Program-made: the position numbers and the translations under genes | Notes under the pieces: model-generated | Seen by the model: the letters and a program-made list of their open reading frames with translations, nothing else | What the model was told of the DNA's origin: nothing | Databases searched by the model: none | In this document: in pieces, positions 10,941-23,900 of the stretch | Layout: the number at the start of each line of letters is the position of its first letter | Numbering within the stretch: position 1 is the first letter of the stretch | DNA from: Eremophila alpestris peregrina | Lineage: Eukaryota > Chordata > Aves > Passeriformes > Alaudidae | Reading direction: 5' to 3' | DNA: 64,000 nucleotides | Assembly (NCBI GenBank): GCA_009792885.1 | Contig: WMCF01000206.1 | Location: forward strand, 233,177-297,176

Positions 10941-13900
10941 AAGCAGCATTTGCTCCGTGTGACACCTCCTAGCAGTACTTTTCCCTTTTGCAAATACCTC
11001 TGAGACTATACATATCCAGTATCTTGAATTAATCTTCCTGTCACCATACTCTGGAGATGGAAAAGTCCCCTCCTGACTGTCACACACCTTCCTGGTTTGA
11101 CACAGAGTTGTTAAAACATCACCAATTTATCCAAGCAGGAAATACAGGCAGTGCTTTGTGGAGGTACAAGATATCCACAAGTGCCTCCATAGTATCCAAA
11201 TCTTTGATTTGGCCAGGAATTTTGCCAGGTTAACAACAACAATTCTAGCAAAGAGACAAAAAAATTATGAATTTCTCATAGTGTTTTAGGCTCCAGTTTT
11301 CCTCACAGATTCTTGAATCTATTTCAGTCTCAGTGACAAAGGGATAGTCAAACAGAAATATCTCTCTGTCCAAAGACCAAGGCACCTACACTTTATTCAC
11401 ATGATAAACCTACTTTTTGTGACAAATTTATCTATTAGTTATCCTCAGTAAATCTTAGGAAGGAAAATATCAGGTGAAGAGGTAATTTATGCTCAGAGTA
11501 AAATAGGAATTTTTAGTAAAACTGGATTTAGAGTAAATGCTCTTTCATAAGAATATGATTAGCAGAAGTTGCCCTCAAGAAAATCAGCACTACAGCTAAA
11601 TAATACATTTGTATTTGAACAAGAATGAAAGAATATTCAGATCATCTGAGATAGTTTCAGCTTACACAGAAGTGTGGTAGCTCTATTACCACAGGGCTTT
11701 TCAACAGAATTATATAAAAACTGATTTTAAACTGTTAATGTTTTAGTGGTGAAGTCTGAATAACATTCTTCCTTATCCACAGCATGGCAAGCTTTTCTCT
11801 CACAAACATTTTAACAGAAGAATAAATTGCAGATGTCTATTTTTCAACCCGAAAACCCCCAAAAAACAAAGAAAACCAATCCAATAAAAAAACCCTCCAA
11901 ACATTTGAGCTACTAAAAGGTAGAAAATAACCAGGGAGAATTATGACCAAATGCCAGATATTAAAAAGTTCTCCACATGTGGCACAGAAAGAAACAGCCA
12001 ATTCACTGCAATTGTCTGCTTAACAGGTTGAGCCTCTCTCCAACTGGTAGCAATCAGGCAGGACACTAGAGCGGGCAGGAAATCTAAAATTAGGTTTTAC
12101 TACCTATAATGGAGGATTTATGGGATAATTTAATTGGCAGTCTTGGGACTGAAACCCATGGTGGGGGAACAAAAACATCTTTCTGGATATACTCCCTGAA
12201 CCCTTCCTGTAGTGGGCTGAACAATAAAAGTACTGGGGAAATAACCTGGAGATGTAATATCCCCTTTTCTCGTGCAAAGCAAGTGGTGCATGACAACATT
12301 TGTGGGTGTGGGGGGTTCAGCAGAGACAGAAGGCAGTCATGCATTGATGCAAACTGATTTTTCTTCTTTTTAGGAGAACTGAATTGCTTCCTCTGGTGAG
12401 ATGTGCCTGTAAGGACATGAGAGATGATAAAAAGCAGGCTGGAAGTCAAGGCTGTAAGGGCATGAAAGCACTGCCCCAACACTTCACTGCCTGTGGCAGA
12501 TTGAACCCAGCCCTGTCCTCGCCACCCTGGGACAGCCACTGCCATCCCCAAGATCTGCTGAGCCATTTGGGCTTCCCTGTGGCCCTTCAAACCTTTCAAA
12601 GACAAACCTCAGGGATGTCAGAAGCACTTCCCTGCCTTTCTCTGCTCACCAGGAGAGCTTTGAAAGGGTTAATCTCCATTCTCTGCTGGCTGTGCTGCTG
12701 AACTGGGGGTAACAGGGTCCCCTGCTCCATCCCCAGGGGTGTTCCACCCGTGTCAGCACTTGCTACTGATGCTTTTGCCTGGTTTATTACGCTTATTAGA
12801 CGTTTTTTGGGGATTCAGAGAGGAAGCAAGGACACATCCCACTGTCACACAATGAGGGGGATGCACTCCTAGGTGCTGCTGGCAGGTAATTCCCAGTCAT
12901 TTCACTGCAAATTCTGTCAAAACCATGGATCCCCCAACTCCACAGCTGTCTGGGATACAGGGAACAGACTGACAGCAGAATGAGGCAGGAACAGCCCCAG
13001 CAACCCCTTACAGAGCCCGTCTCCTGACTCTGCAGTGCCACCACCAAATCTGCTCATACAAACTCACCGTCCCCTGCTGAGATTCCTTTTTAATCTGTTT
13101 TTCCCTATTCCTCAAATCCAGCAGTTTAAGAATGGCTGTCACTCATCTCTACTCCCAACTCCTAGACCCAAGGCCTACCCATTCCAAAGTTTTCCTTGCA
13201 ATGGGATCTCCTCTGCAGACCTTTATGAAGCCATTATGGCATTTGACAAATGCCTTCAGCTTTAGAACACATGCAGTCCTCTTCTTTTCTGTGGTGACAT
13301 GTTTTGAGAGGATGACAGAGGAGTATGTTTAGTGTTATTAACTCTGGCTTACCACTGGCAGTGCCAAAAGGAAATGTAAATAATCAAGTCAGTATAACAA
13401 TCCTTGATTATTATTCTTACAACAGCCCTGACATCATGTTATAAGCTATCATAAATTTAAAAATGCATTCCCATTTATTTCAGAAAGCAACACGCAGGAA
13501 AAGGCTGAAAAAGATTTCAAGGCTGTCTCAAGAACTTCTCTCTCAGCACATTTCAAGCTTGATTGGTATGACATGAAAAAGTCCCAGAAACTGCAGAAAA
13601 TTAGCTCATTTCAAAAATCACCTTTTGGAGAAGCTGTGCTGATAGCCACTTAGTCTGCAGAGAAATCAGGCAGGCAGTTTGGAAACCAACCCATTGAGAA
13701 GGCTACAACAACTCAAAAAAAAAAAAAAAAGTGTTTTAAGTAAATCCCAGTGTGGCAGTTTCAAGATTGGGCTCAGGATTTTTCCCCTTCCCACCTTTTG
13801 AATATCAACCATCCTTCATTTCTTCCTTTTCATACAATTCCTCTCATCTTTTCTTCTGGTGATGTGAATAAGAAAAGTGCCATTGCCATGAACAGGGGGA

Positions 13901-14689
13901 AGTTTTTCCAGATTTTAAGCCACTCATGCTCCTCCACTAAAAGGACCACCACTCCCCCTGACAAAGACCTATCATTGCTATCTCTAGGATGCTGTTGAAA
14001 TGTCAAATTAATATCTTTCCATGATCCTGAAAAGTGTCCTTTCTGATAGATCAATTTACTTTCTATTCCAAATTATATTTGACCTTTACTTTATATTTGA
14101 AATGTTTCTTCTACAAACTTCCCTTTTTATTTTCCCCTGGCTTACATTTTCTTCCTTTGGGGATAACATAATTACAGTGACATAAAGAAGAAAACCTTTG
14201 TGTCTTAAATATTGCCTCTCTGTTGCCTGAACTTAAAATATGTGAAAAGTTTATAGACCTTGACAGATTCAGGGTGTGGTACAACACACTCTCCTTCATG
14301 CAATGCAGCCTCCATCTGCAAGCAAGTTGCCTTTTCATGGAAATACTATTCAGAGAGCATTTCCATAAAAATTCACCCTGGCACTGCTCTGTTTCTCTTG
14401 TCATTCGCCCAGCTGTGCTCCTGCCTTGACTGAGTTCTCATTTTGAATGAGGCACAGCAGTCATTTTCATGGGGGGAGCTGGGGGAACTTTCCATCTTCA
14501 CCTAAGAGCAAAGCCTGTGGTGGATGCAGTGGGGTGTAAAGTCCAGGGCAGTTGGGTTTACAACCAGAGCCAGTCTGAGAACACGTTTCAGCCTCCTCCT
14601 GCCCTCCTTTCTAGTTCCTTACCAAAGACAAGGAATGCAGCACGCTGAGTCCCAAACTTTGCTCTGCCTGGAAGAAACACCAGGCTTTC
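10941..14689. other. Long unique stretch, no gene seen
   Basis: These 3.7 kb are mostly AT-rich unique DNA. An A16 tract lies at 13715-13730. The longest frame (12090-12605, minus, 171 codons) is low in identifiable features and overlaps plus frames of similar quality. The 20-base word at 13153-13172 is shared with the CR1 copy at 8961-8980. No exon can be supported. Confidence 0.5.
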
Positions 14690-14748
14690 TTGGGGGTTGG
14701 AACAAGATGATCTTTAAGGTCCCTCCAACTCATTCATTCTGTGATTGT
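14690..14748 (+). mobile_element. CR1 LINE extreme 3' tail
   Basis: Only about the last 60 bases remain: 'gggggttggaacaagatgat', 'ctttaaggtccctccaactc' and 'attctgtgattgt'. It is heavily 5'-truncated or eroded. Confidence 0.8.
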
Positions 14749-15399
14749 CAGAAGTCCTGGCTGAGGTCAACACAAGGCCCCACACACTGAGCAGGAGACG
14801 GGGCCCAGAGGAAGAAGAGGTGCAGAAGAAGGAACCATCCTTAAAGAAAAGATCACCTGTCCCAGGTGGTCAAGTTAAACAAGGTCATGCCACTGCTGCT
14901 GCCACTGCTCGTCAGCCAAGTCCCAGCAGTGGACTGAAATTTCACCAATTACCAAAAACTTCCCAATTCCTGCAGCAGGAAACAGCAAGGCCACTGCAGG
15001 AAGGATCCCAGGACGACCTCAAGTACCTACTGAGCCCTGGGCCACTACCTGGAAAATGCAAATTCAGCCTTCCCCATGCAGATGGGGATGCCAAAGGAAG
15101 TCAGAGGCTGCTCCTGCACTGCTCCCAGCGAGTGGATGAGCCAATGTCCCACCAAGGCAAGGACACCCGGTGCTGGGGCTCACATATCACCACACTCTCC
15201 TGTGTTCAAAAGGCATTTGGAGCATGCTTCCCAAACACAAATACTAAATTACTATTTTAAATTATGGGGTTTGTATTTTCCCTGAAGCGTTTGCCCTGCG
15301 CTGAGGCTGAAAATGGACAGTCTGCGGTCTCTTTTACGAAGCTGTTTTTATCCTCTCGGAACCAAAGTGGTAAACCACTAATGGCATGAGCATTTTTCT
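14749..15399. other. Unique sequence, no gene seen
   Basis: A 171-codon plus frame (14745-15260) begins in the CR1 tail and continues through unique sequence. Its composition is Gln-, Ser- and Lys-rich with no recognisable domain. I do not call it a gene. Confidence 0.45.
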
Positions 15400-15620
15400 C
15401 ATTATCAGTTACAATGTTAATGACTCTTATTTAAGCAAGCAGTATTTTAAAACCTTTCAGCCTTGCTTGTTCGCTTATTAGACCTCAGAATGTTTATTGT
15501 GTCTTCTCTTAAGAGAGCTCTTTTATGATGTTAAAGGGAGGATGCCATTTCAAGACCAGGCAGCAATTTGCATCAGTAAACACTTTAAGGAACATGTTGC
15601 TCCAGTGTCTTAAAACTGAC
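15400..15620. promoter_or_regulatory. Candidate non-coding regulatory patch
   Basis: This AT-rich patch is free of repeats and frames and holds compact TF-like words, including 'gttaatga', 'gcttatta', 'atttgcat' (octamer-like, near 15570) and 'aagagagctctttt'. The call rests on appearance only. A cross-species alignment would decide it. Confidence 0.22.
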
Positions 15621-16374
15621 TCATTTTCAAAATCCCTTGCCTGAAGGATCAGTGCACTCCAGTGCTCAGGTCTAACTGTAAATAGCTAAATGTTCAAATA
15701 AAATCAGGGTCTAGCAGCCGAAGCAAAGCCAGATTTTAACCCCAGTGCTGGGATCAAACTCTGACTTGTAATCTTGTGCAAAATACTCACCCCACTCTTA
15801 GAAAACATTGACAAAGTGTTTCAAATTTATTTGCCTTAACCCTCCACCTCCAGGACTCCAGAGCCACCCACACAGAAGAGCACAGGCCACAGAGGTTATT
15901 TTCATACAAGGGATCATAAAGGACTTTTGTTGGCTTTCCTGTTTTTTTCAGGCTCCATCCCAACAGTGACATGGAAAAAACTAGAGGCCTCATCACAGCT
16001 ACCTAAGGGCACTCATGGAGAAGTACCCAGGGCTGGAATGGGAATGGGCAACTTTAGGAAGGGTAGAAAGCCAAGCACAAAGGCTCTGGCAGGCAAAAAA
16101 AATCAGAGCACATTCATAAAACAACAGCCCAACGTTTTGAAAAGTATTGAACAAAGTGGTTGCCAAAGGGTTGCTGTCATCTCCAGGAAAAGCAAGCATG
16201 CCACAGATATTTCCTGTGCACGCTGATCCTGGGGGAGCAGTAAAAGTGGGTTATTACACAGACCTACTCTCAGTGTTCTCACTTTCATAATACACACGAG
16301 TGTTTCCTCGCTGCATCCATTCCTGCTCGGAGCCATTGGTGGGCAGCATACCTAACTCAGCTTTTGTTTAAGTT
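15621..16374. other. Unique sequence, no gene seen
   Basis: A pyrimidine stretch with 'ttttttcag' at about 15942-15951 precedes an open frame (15927-16226), which would be an acceptor-like context. There is no recognisable protein and no paired donor, so no exon is called. Confidence 0.4.
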
Positions 16375-16379
16375 CTTAT

Positions 16380-16560
16380 GTTCTTCCCAGGTAATTGGCC
16401 CGACGGGACTTTAATCTAAATGGAGTGTGTCTTTGTAGGGACCTCGCAGAGGTATTTCTAATGTTTAATGGTCTCCTGAATTACTACTTTCCTCCCACTG
16501 TGAAGGAAATGGGCTCACCGCCGTCCGCTTCCCCGTAGCATTCATTACCCCTGGAAACAC
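16380..16560. promoter_or_regulatory. Candidate non-coding regulatory patch
   Basis: The patch has CpG-containing words such as 'gcccgacggg', 'cctcgcag' and 'caccgccgtccgcttccccg' inside otherwise AT-rich DNA, plus 'ggtaattgg' and 'gaattacta'. Retained CpGs outside a repeat can mark constraint. No conservation could be measured. Confidence 0.22.
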
Positions 16561-17119
16561 GGATGTGGAAACACCATCCCTCAGCTCATCCCATGCAGCA
16601 AAAGCACGTGGAGGAAGAAGAAAATATTCACCCTCCTTAGTAGTAAAAGGACTTGCTCCACGTGGATGTGACCAAGCAAGGGTTGCAATTACTCACAGTT
16701 CACCTAATCTGGGCTCACCCCAGGAGGGTGAGGGAAGTGGATCCTGGCACAGCTCCCCGGCTCGGGGTGACACGGGCACGTACCTGGCAGCGGTGTGGGA
16801 ATGGGGATCTGCCTCTCAGGGGTTATTTGTTGCCTTTCCTGAGCAGCCCTTTCTCAGACCGTGCCTTAATGTCTTCCAGACCCCCAGCAGCCCTCACACC
16901 ATATGTGGAGTAGAGCACCGTGGAGTAACTGGTTAATGAGTTGTTCTCGCAGCCCGCTCCCCTCAGGAGCTGGTACACATCTCAGGGCCTGCCAGCAGCA
17001 CAGTGGAGAACCAGCTCTCAACTGCTGTCAATGCCTAATTTAAAACCCTTGTAATTATAGCACTACAATAGTAACATTTAGTTCACCTAAAAGCCAAGTG
17101 CCTCATTCATTCCCTCTGT
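16561..17119. other. Unique sequence, no gene seen
   Basis: The 123-codon plus frame (16565-16936) has no recognised domain. No exon was identified before the CR1 copy at 17120. Confidence 0.45.
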
Positions 17120-17670
17120 CCCTGGGTGAGGAATTGTGTGTGCAGCAGGAGCAGGGCAGGGATTGTCCCTCTGTGCTCCAGGGCTGGGGCCAGTCCTGGC
17201 TCCTGCAGGAGAGCCCTGGAGGGGCTGGAGCGTGGCCAGGGCAGGGAATGGAGCTGGGGAAGGGGCTGGAGCCCCAGGAGGGGCTGAGGGAGCTGGGAAA
17301 GGGGCTGAGCCTGGAGCAAAGGAGGCTCAGGGGGGCCCTTGTGGCTCTGCACAAGTCCCTGCCAGGAGGGGACAGCCGGGNNNNNNNNNNNNNNNNGGGC
17401 TCTGGGACAGGGAACAGGGACGGGAGGAGAGGGAACGGCCTCAGGCTGGGCCAGGGCAGGCTCAGCTTGGCCAGCAGCAGGAATTTGCCCATGGAAAGGG
17501 AGCTCAGGCCTTGGCAGGGGCTGCCCAGGGAGCTTTGCAGTGCCCATCCCTGGAGGTGTCCCCTGGAGGTGGCACTGAGTGCTCTGGGCTGGGGACAAAG
17601 GTGGGCATCAATCAGCTCGGCCTTAAGGATTTTGGAGGTTTCCAACCTTAGTGATTCTGTGTTTCTGTAG
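17120..17670 (+). mobile_element. CR1 LINE 3' segment containing an assembly gap
   Basis: The copy begins 'gggtgaggaattgtgtgtgc', passes through 'ctcctgcaggagagccctgg' and 'aaaggaggctcaggggggcc', and after the gap carries 'ggaatttgcccatggaaagg', 'gtgcccatccctggaggtgt', 'ggcactgagtgctctgggct' and a 'ttagtgattctgtg' tail. Its first 145 bases are almost identical to 55318-55466. The frames of up to 190 codons across it are repeat shadows containing unknown residues. Confidence 0.9.
17381..17396. other. Assembly gap of 16 N
   Basis: Sixteen undetermined bases interrupt the GC-rich CR1 copy. The true length of missing sequence is unknown. Confidence 1.
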
Positions 17671-20600
17671 CACAGAAAACCTCTAAACCAGCTCTACTCA
17701 AACGCTGGAGTTGAAAGTTTCCCTTCATACAACATAAGTAGGGCTGAGAAGGGAATGCCCCATCCCCAGGGCCATTCAGTGCCGGGTTAGTGACAATCCT
17801 GTGTGTCCCAAGAGGAGACTGCTGGGCTTTTCCTCCCTTTCCTTGCCTGTTGAGATCACCTAACTCGCTTCAAGAGAAGGACACAGTATTAGAGGTGATG
17901 TGCTTTGGCTGTAAATGTCATCATATCCAAAACGCCTTTCAAATTTAAACCAGAAAATACAGGATTCCCCAGCAAGAGGAAGCTACTTGGTCCAGTGAGG
18001 AATTAAAATGTGAGACCTTGACAGCAAATCTTCACTGACTCCTGCCTGCCAAGGGACTGGGAGGAGGCCAGAGATGGAGCGGGAGGGAGTTGTGAGATCT
18101 GCAGGCGTATGACCCATGTCTCCTCCTCTATGAAAGATGAGCCCACACAGAGAAAGTGGAAATTCTCTGAGCTCATACAAGGGAAATTTTATCAACAGAA
18201 AAAGCAGTGGCTGTTTCCTGTGCGAAAAAGACGGTGCCTTTAAATGCTGTAGTAACTGGGGGGGAAATTAAGCCTTTAGGAAATCAGCAGTGGGAACACT
18301 CCCAAGGGCTTTCCAGTCCCAGTAGAATCATGAGGAAGAAACACTTCAGCTGAAGAGCTTTGCCCCCTTGAAAGCCATCAGAAAAGCTTCAGCCACTTCA
18401 GCAAGGACAAGATTTCATCCACTGAACAGAACTTCAGAGTTTTCAAACTCTTTCATGGGTTATTCTGGAACAGAGGGGGAAGAGGGATTTATGGTTTGGT
18501 GTTCTTTTTCCATGTAAAACCATCTGAAAATGGTAAATACGTTAAAACAGGCTTGTTGTTTTTCTTTTCAAGAGAGAGCAATGCTCCAAAGGAGAACAAC
18601 AGCACTGTCAAACACCCAGGAGCACATGTGGTGTGCTTACACCACTGGTTTTGAGTTTCCCTGCACCAGCCAGGCTCCAGCTTCCTACCAAACCGTTAAA
18701 AACGAGAAAGAGACGAGGAGAGTTCAAAAATTCAGTATCACCTACTTAGCTGGGAGTGACTTTTTGTGAAATGATTTGCCTTGCTAATCCTTTCCATGGA
18801 ATGCAGATGAGAGTCGACAGGGATGGGGATCTGGCTAGACTTGGCTCCATCAGCCTCCCCAGGAGCTGGAGGGGCCCTGGGCTCACCAGGGCAGGGTGAG
18901 GAACTCGCCTCTCATGTGAGGGACAACCAGACTGGGGCTCTGGTTGCCAGCGATGATTTGTTTCTTCGCAGGTCCATAAACACGGATTACGTCAGTGTGG
19001 TTTCGGGCTCATTTTTAGCTGAGGCCACTCAGTCCAAGAGGAACCAGAGGCAGTGGTCAAACAGAGCCTCTCCATGCTCCAGATGACCCCACTGATCCTA
19101 ACCTGCTCCTGCAGGGACACGAGGATGCCAGGAACCGGCGCAGAGCACTGGCCAGAATTCATCCGGCTGTAGCAGGCGGGAATGAGGGATCACGCTTCTC
19201 CACCACAAATGGTAAAACTATCCAAGCTCAAATCCCCTCCCCATGAATTTCAAATGCCTCCTTTCTTGCTCTTCCTGGTGTTAAACACATGTTACATTCG
19301 CCTCACAAAACGTGCACAGTTTGTCTGGTTCCGAAGCAGGGGCTGGAGCGCAGCAAACGTCCTCACTCTCACTCCCGTTCCTGCCTTCCAAGAGAAGTGC
19401 CAGAGAAAGGATTCTATTTTTGTAAGAGTTTAAAGGGCACAGTCAGAAAAGTGACTATGTAAAAATGGCACCTTTTCATCCAGCAGATCTGTTCCCAGTG
19501 AGTATTCTGAGTCATGTCTGCTTACTTTAGTGACCAAAATAGATTTTTAGTACTTCTCACTCCTCTCTAGTCCTGCAGAACCAACACAGCAAAGGGGGAG
19601 TTATATAAATCCTGTCTTGGACCAAAACCTGTCAGGATGAGCCCGAGGGGCAGAAGGGAGGGCTTGGATGTGCTCCTGTGGGTGGCTGAGGGGGCAGTGC
19701 CCCACCCCAATGCCACAAATGCCACATCACACAGATGTGTGTTAGCCCAGAGGGACAAGAGTGGAGGACAGCCCAAATTCCCTCCACCTTGGCTCCTGCA
19801 TCCTCCAACAACCTGATCCTGATCCCCCATCCCACATTCCTGCTCTGCAGACAGACCACAGGCCGAGCTCCCTGGGCTCACATTTGGTTACAACTCTGTC
19901 TCCTGTAAACTGTCATGGAAATCACAAGCAAATAACAAACTCGGAGCTCGCCCCTCCTTCCCCACTGGCTCCATGCAGAGCTGCTCTGCAGGCCTGGCTG
20001 CAGCTCTGCAGCTCAGCTGTGCTCCTTGCAGGGACCACTGTCGGCAAGGGGCTTAAAAACTGCCCCTGACAAGTCAAAAAGCTCATGGCCTGTCCAAAAT
20101 GAGCCTTCCATAGTTGTGCTTCGAGAGATTGAAAAGAAGAATAGACCCAAGGCTGTCATCTATACAGCTGGACCAGCCTAAAAAAAAAATCACTTTAAAT
20201 GGTTGTTACTATTTCCTTCATAGGCAGAACAGACTCCTAAGGGAGCAGCATTAATCCATTCCTATCTTACTATGAAGCTGAAAGAAATGATGGCTAACCT
20301 CTTCTTACTCCATTTTTCAAGGAAGTTAAGAGAGCAGTGAAGAAAGGATAAAAGGGTTTTCTGTTGCTATTTCTAATGTTCTTATTTCTAAACAAAAAAA
20401 GCAGCTTGACAGTAAAAATTAAACTTATGCTATGTTTACTTAAAATTAAACTTTAAAATTAAAATTATAAATAAGCAATAAGAATGATTTCCACTCAGAC
20501 TGTATTATTCATCTGGTCTCTCTTCTATATTTTACTTACATTTTTTCCTTCAGTCTCTCTAAGATCAGCTGCTGGAAGGCCTGGATTTGTCTCTGGATGC

Positions 20601-23600
20601 AGAATCCAGGGCCAGCCACCTAAGAGCCAAAATACCCAGCCCTGCAACCCCACTCCCTACCCAAGCTGCTGGACCATCTTCTGCATCTTCAGTGCCTTTC
20701 CCAAACAAGCATCACTGTCTCAGACTGGCAAGATCAACCTGTCCTCTGGCCAGGCTGGAATTTACACAACTGCTGTCAGCCAGATCCTTGATTTTTGGAT
20801 GGCTACAGCGAGGCGAGGTGAATCCTACCCCCCTAAAGCCATTTTTCAGTCTCATCCCTTAGAACTGACTTCTCTGCAGGGAAGAAGGAAGAGGCCAGGT
20901 TCAGGTTTCTTCAGGCTCCTCGTTCCAAGAGGGTGATGAATTGCCCTGCTGAAATGAAGCCTTGGAGGTGCCTACAAAAGACGGTGCCCGCGGTGGTGTC
21001 AGGATGTTGACACACATATTGGTGACAGATGATTTGGCTTGTCTTGGTTGCAAGAGATACAGAGACTGCTACAGACTGTTTGCTATAAATACATAAAAAT
21101 ACCAGAGAACTTATAAATGCAGCAAAGGAATGAAGAGCACCAGCCCAGATTCCCAGCTTCACATTCTGGGCAAATGCAATGAAATTTAAGAGAAGGCACA
21201 AGATATCGACCAGGACTAAACTAGATCCTGATTTGATATTAAATCCTTTATCTTATCCTAATGTGGTAATAAAACCTTTATTTTTTTTCCTTTTCCAAAC
21301 CTGTTTTTAATGCAAATTTTTTGCACAAGCCTGTGCAAAAAAAGAAAATCCCTTCTATAAGTTGAAGAGCCAACTACAATCAGAACAATCAATGAAACAG
21401 CAACAGCAGTTCTTTAGAGAAATTATGGAGAACTTTTCCTATGTCTGCTTTGCAAGTCCTGCAGATCAGCTGCTTTTCCAAGCAGATTTTTCAGCTTAGT
21501 CTCAGTGCATGTTGCAATGCAACATCTTTATGTTACTTTAGTAGTTAATCCTTTGTGTATAATTTGTGAACTCTATAGAGAGCAGTCCGTTTTATAAACA
21601 GAATTTTAAACCACCAGGTTTAAATTTATTGCAGGGTTTATTCAGAACTGACAAAGCCTCCTTAGAAAACGGAATTTTGCTAAGAAGCCTTTCCTTCTGC
21701 ATAACTACAAGACTTCCTTCTGTATAAAAACCTTTTCTACCTACACAGAAAAATATAAACCACAAAATTGTTTGATTGACCTTTTTTTCTTGTTTAATTT
21801 ACGGAAAGAGATACATTGTGCAATTTTCTAAATCCCTGATTTTTACATGTACATTTAATTGCATTAAAATCACACACTGCATGCATTACAACTATTAAGG
21901 ATCAAAATATAGTGATTTGTTGAAAGATTTTTTTTGCAGTCATATCAGGTCAAATATACCATGTATACCCATACTTGAGAAGCTAAAAATAAAGCAATCA
22001 ACTCAATGCAAAAAATATGGAAGTGGGAAGCCTACATGCCTTTAAAATTAGAAGAAATCAATCAGATTTCAACAAAACATTTTGTTATAAAGTCATCTAC
22101 AGGGCAGCAAAAGCTGCTCCTCCTATGCCAATGCTCCCAGAACCAGAAAAATGGAACTGTAGTGATTCGTGGTGCAGGCTTGGCCCAAACTCGGACAGCG
22201 AACACCCGCATGGAACGACCTGAACAGCTGATAAATCAATGCATGTTTTAACAGCATAATAGTACCAAAAAAAAAAAAATAGGAAAGAAAATAAGTCCTT
22301 ACCAACCACTTGTAGCAGACAGTAAAAGCAAGGAGGAAAAGATGCTAATTCAGCAGGCAATGCATGTGGGAGGACAGCAGAGAAACCTTCCCCTAACCCG
22401 CTCACACCTGCACAGCCTCATGGGGTGCCTGTGCCCCAGCCAGGGCTGTGACCTGCTCTGCTCTCCTCGGGGCAGGAGCTGAGTGCTGGCCACAGGCAGC
22501 ATTCCCAATTCCCAGACCCAGCTGCTCCAACACTTTTGTCCACCCCAGCACCCCAAACTGCTCTCTGGCCACGGCCGGTGCGAGCTCAGTCAGGGCTTTC
22601 CTCCCGCTGCCGTGGCTCTGCGAGGTGAAAAGAAAACAAGGCTGCTTCATCACAGACCTCCTGGAGGAAGCTCAGAACTTGGGTGTCTGGGCAGAGCTGA
22701 TTGAAACCACATTTGAGGTGGGATTTGCCGTGTGGGGACCGCCGTGTTCATCATCCCCTGTGAGCCAGCCTCGCTTTCCCCAATCAGCAGCTCCTTAGGT
22801 GTGTGGGGTTCCCAGCTACAGACCAGTTCTGGAGGCCTCAAACACAACTGAAGGCAATAATTGTTGGGCAGGAGCAGCACCTGAAAGAGGTGCTTTGGAA
22901 CATCCCACCAATGCTGCCCAAGAAGGAGCACATCATCTTCCCAAAGGCTGGGGGCAACGCTGCTGCCAAGACCCTTCAGTGAGCACCTGGGTGTTGTTTC
23001 ATGTATTAAATATTAAAATGAATCAACACAGAGGGCCTCAAAGCAAAACCAAACCCTCACCTGTGCACAGCAACCACTCCCCAAGCCACTGTGGTCAGCC
23101 AGAGTTGTGTGGCTACAGCTCGAGGCCCTGGGGTTTCTACCATCCCCTATCAGAGCTGGCTGAATCCCCAGCTAAAATGAAAACATGTGTTTATTGTTTT
23201 CTCTTTGGGCAGACGATTAATATTTATGCGATGCATTATCAAACAAAAATAACTATGTATTTTGTTCCTGGAATAATGGGGTTTTTTTCTTGTTGGACTG
23301 AAGCTGTGCCAAGGAGGGATTGCAGCTGATGCAAGCAGCGTGCAAGGACAATCCACTTACCATGGCAGCTTTCTCAATGAAAAAGGGGCATTTCTGAACA
23401 GGGGTAACTTGGGGAAAATAATTCCCGTGGTGGAATCTCACACTCCACGCAAGGAAAAGTGCCACCCAAGGCAGCAGGAGATCCTCCTGCCACAGCAGTG
23501 AGGGAAAAGCAGGCGCGTTATAAATCCATTCATGCTTATTTTAGCTCAAGTCTCATTTTTGCTCTCAAACAACATAAAAAGTACCTCACTGCACACTTTT

Positions 23601-23689
23601 TATTCTTGATAAATCACCCATTAATAAGGATGTGTACCGTGTCCACAGCAGAATAAACTCGGGGTTTCATTGTGAAATTGCTGTTTCTT
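17671..23689. other. Long CR1-free unique stretch, no gene seen
   Basis: These 6 kb contain no recognised interspersed repeat. There is an A/T-rich low-complexity patch at about 20395-20475. Many frames of 60-176 codons overlap on both strands (for example 22799-23329 and 20484-20936), and none shows a domain or a matching frame in a neighbouring exon. I cannot support a coding exon. Confidence 0.5.
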
Positions 23690-23900
23690 CAACACAATTA
23701 ACCCCTCCAGATTATACACAGACCACTAAATATAAATAGAAGAGGTTAAAATGCAGTTTAAATATAACAGATATGGCCACAACTCCATATTTAGATATAC
23801 CCTTTAATTTTTTCCTATTGCCTGCTTTTTACTTACATTTAAATTTAGCGAAGTAATTTTAGACTGCCAGTTTTCTACCTACACTATTTAACTACACTGT
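23690..23900. promoter_or_regulatory. Candidate AT-rich regulatory patch
   Basis: This frame-free AT-rich patch has 'ccatatttagatat' (resembling a CArG or MEF2-type word), repeated 'tttaaatata' and 'gaagtaattttag'. The call rests on composition and motifs only and could be chance. Confidence 0.18.

Noticed and set aside
15927..16226. Possible exon after a 'ttttttcag' acceptor-like site near 15950.
   Set aside because: No homologous protein is recognised, no paired exon was found, and polypyrimidine-AG contexts are frequent by chance.
17098..17670. 190-codon plus frame and similar overlapping minus frames.
   Set aside because: They run through a CR1 copy and an N gap, and the equivalent frames occur at the other CR1 copy near 55.3 kb.
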